A stretch of 64,000 bases of DNA from the NCBI RefSeq assembly GCF_022967985.1, contig NZ_JALJVC010000020.1, positions 1 to 64,000 of the forward strand, written 5' to 3'. Positions 63,533-64,000 of the stretch are shown here, one piece after another. The notes under the pieces are model-generated. The model was given only the letters and a program-made list of their open reading frames with translations. It was not told the DNA's origin and made no database searches. Source of the DNA: Acinetobacter lwoffii. Its GTDB lineage: Bacteria > Pseudomonadota > Gammaproteobacteria > Pseudomonadales > Moraxellaceae. Made by a program: the position numbers and the translations under genes. Each line of letters starts with the position of its first letter. Within the stretch, counting starts at the first letter, position 1.

Positions 63533-64000
63533 TTACTACGGCTTTTTTAAATTGAATAACATTTGGGTCGTCTTCGTTAAGTCTTAGCGCAAGTTCGTGT
63601 ACTGTTGGATTGTAATAACGCATGAGCATTTTTAAATCTTTATGACCGGTAACTTTTGCTAAATCTTGAATTGGAAGTTTCTTCGCAAGGCGTGTAGTAG
63701 CTTCATGCCTTGTGTCGTGAAAGTTTAAATCAGTGATTCCCAATCTATTACTTACAACAAGCCAAAAATCGTGCGATAGGGCATTGGATTTATCGGAAAT
63801 GGTTAAAACTTTATCGTTATCTAATCCTTTCATTAATTCGAGTAGTTGAATGGCACGTCTAGAAAGCGGAACTTTTCTTGCTGTACCATTTTTCGTATCG
63901 GGTAGAAGTACGTGATCTTCGTACACATTACACCATTGCATATTAGTGATTTCACTTGCTCGCATTGCGGTTTCTAGGGCAAATAAAAATGCCCAAGCAA
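63525..64000 (-). CDS. Tyrosine recombinase (integrase), 5' end beyond the window
   Basis: The C-terminal catalytic domain is present and the frame remains open to the window edge, reading ...AFLFALETAMRASEI, so the N-terminus lies outside. All visible active-site elements of site-specific tyrosine recombinases are there: Arg in TAMRASEI, the HxxR box LNFHDTRHEATTRL, the His in VTGHKDLKMLMRYYNP and the nucleophilic Tyr in that same block. It would integrate the element, presumably at a site beyond 64000. Confidence 0.92.
   Translation of the reverse strand, partial: AWAFLFALETAMRASEITNMQWCNVYEDHVLLPDTKNGTARKVPLSRRAIQLLELMKGLDNDKVLTISDKSNALSHDFWLVVSNRLGITDLNFHDTRHEATTRLAKKLPIQDLAKVTGHKDLKMLMRYYNPTVHELALRLNEDDPNVIQFKKAVVNE

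Larger units (their letters stand above)
55560..64000. mobile_element. Integrated element (satellite/IME-like) with defence cargo, right end outside the window
   Basis: From proB's terminator to the window edge, genes become visibly A/T-richer and have no core function. The order from the right is integrase, unknown 327-residue protein, AlpA-like regulator, three very small overlapping genes and a Rep-like protein. Nuclease and pyrophosphohydrolase genes follow. Integrase plus AlpA plus Rep in a tight minus-strand run with variable cargo at the other end is typical of phage satellites and integrative mobilizable elements. No capsid, tail or conjugation genes are seen. The left limit is inferred from gene content; no attachment repeat could be identified because the integrase-proximal end is not in the window. 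Confidence 0.7.

Overview
The window looks like chromosomal DNA of an Acinetobacter species (Gammaproteobacteria, Moraxellaceae). This rests on the moderately A/T-rich composition, on protein families familiar from that genus (a FadE-type acyl-CoA dehydrogenase, SthA, a long-form GAPDH, an A1S_2505-type protein, an OmpW-family porin), and on the split trpG-trpD-trpC cluster. About 55 kb is ordinary core genome. The last 8.5 kb (about 55.56 kb to the right edge) is a visibly A/T-richer integrated element.

Layout. 1-12.5 kb: methyltransferase, pirin, L,D-transpeptidase, hemE, DUF817 protein, a DUF3015/DUF4105 envelope pair, a globin-coupled diguanylate cyclase, DUF4385 protein, a lysine-rich H1-like protein, folE and an Smr protein. 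12.6-15.1 kb: trpGDC on the minus strand. 15.1-17.4 kb: glnA behind a sigma-54 promoter and an NtrC-type enhancer. 17.4-19.1 kb: ubiC-ubiA. 19.2-21.4 kb: a partly duplicated two-gene cassette (small membrane protein facing a DUF2726 protein) split around a diaminopimelate dehydrogenase gene. 21.4-22.1 kb: four tRNA-Asn genes in two tandem blocks. 22.2-25.5 kb: sodB, a Nif3-family gene and a DegS-like protease. 25.6-32 kb: pyrimidine catabolism, with rutD alone and then rutABCFG plus a beta-hydroxyacid dehydrogenase. 32-43 kb: a CMD-family gene, fadE, lipA, sthA, a Cys-rich copper protein, a TauD-family dioxygenase with an MFS transporter, and an OmpW-family porin. 43-55.5 kb: A1S_2505-type gene, uvrB, lipocalin, RarD-like transporter, a gene broken by an in-frame amber codon, gap, an HxlR regulator, obgE and proB.

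The right end has a tyrosine integrase (cut by the window edge), an unknown 327-residue protein, an AlpA-like regulator, three very small overlapping genes and a putative replication protein. It also carries cargo that looks like phage defence: an EVE-like/HNH endonuclease overlapping a MazG-like pyrophosphohydrolase, and two divergent PD-(D/E)XK-type proteins. This resembles a phage satellite or an integrative mobilizable element with a defence load. It is the region most likely to hold undescribed biology.

Nitrogen control links several core genes. glnA, rutA and probably rutD carry -24/-12 elements with exact GG-N10-GC spacing, so glutamine synthesis and nitrogen release from uracil would respond together to nitrogen limitation. 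No rutR or rutE gene is visible. Start codons were moved from the longest reading frame wherever a ribosome binding site argued for it; those choices are explained per gene. No searches could be run, so family names come from motif recognition.
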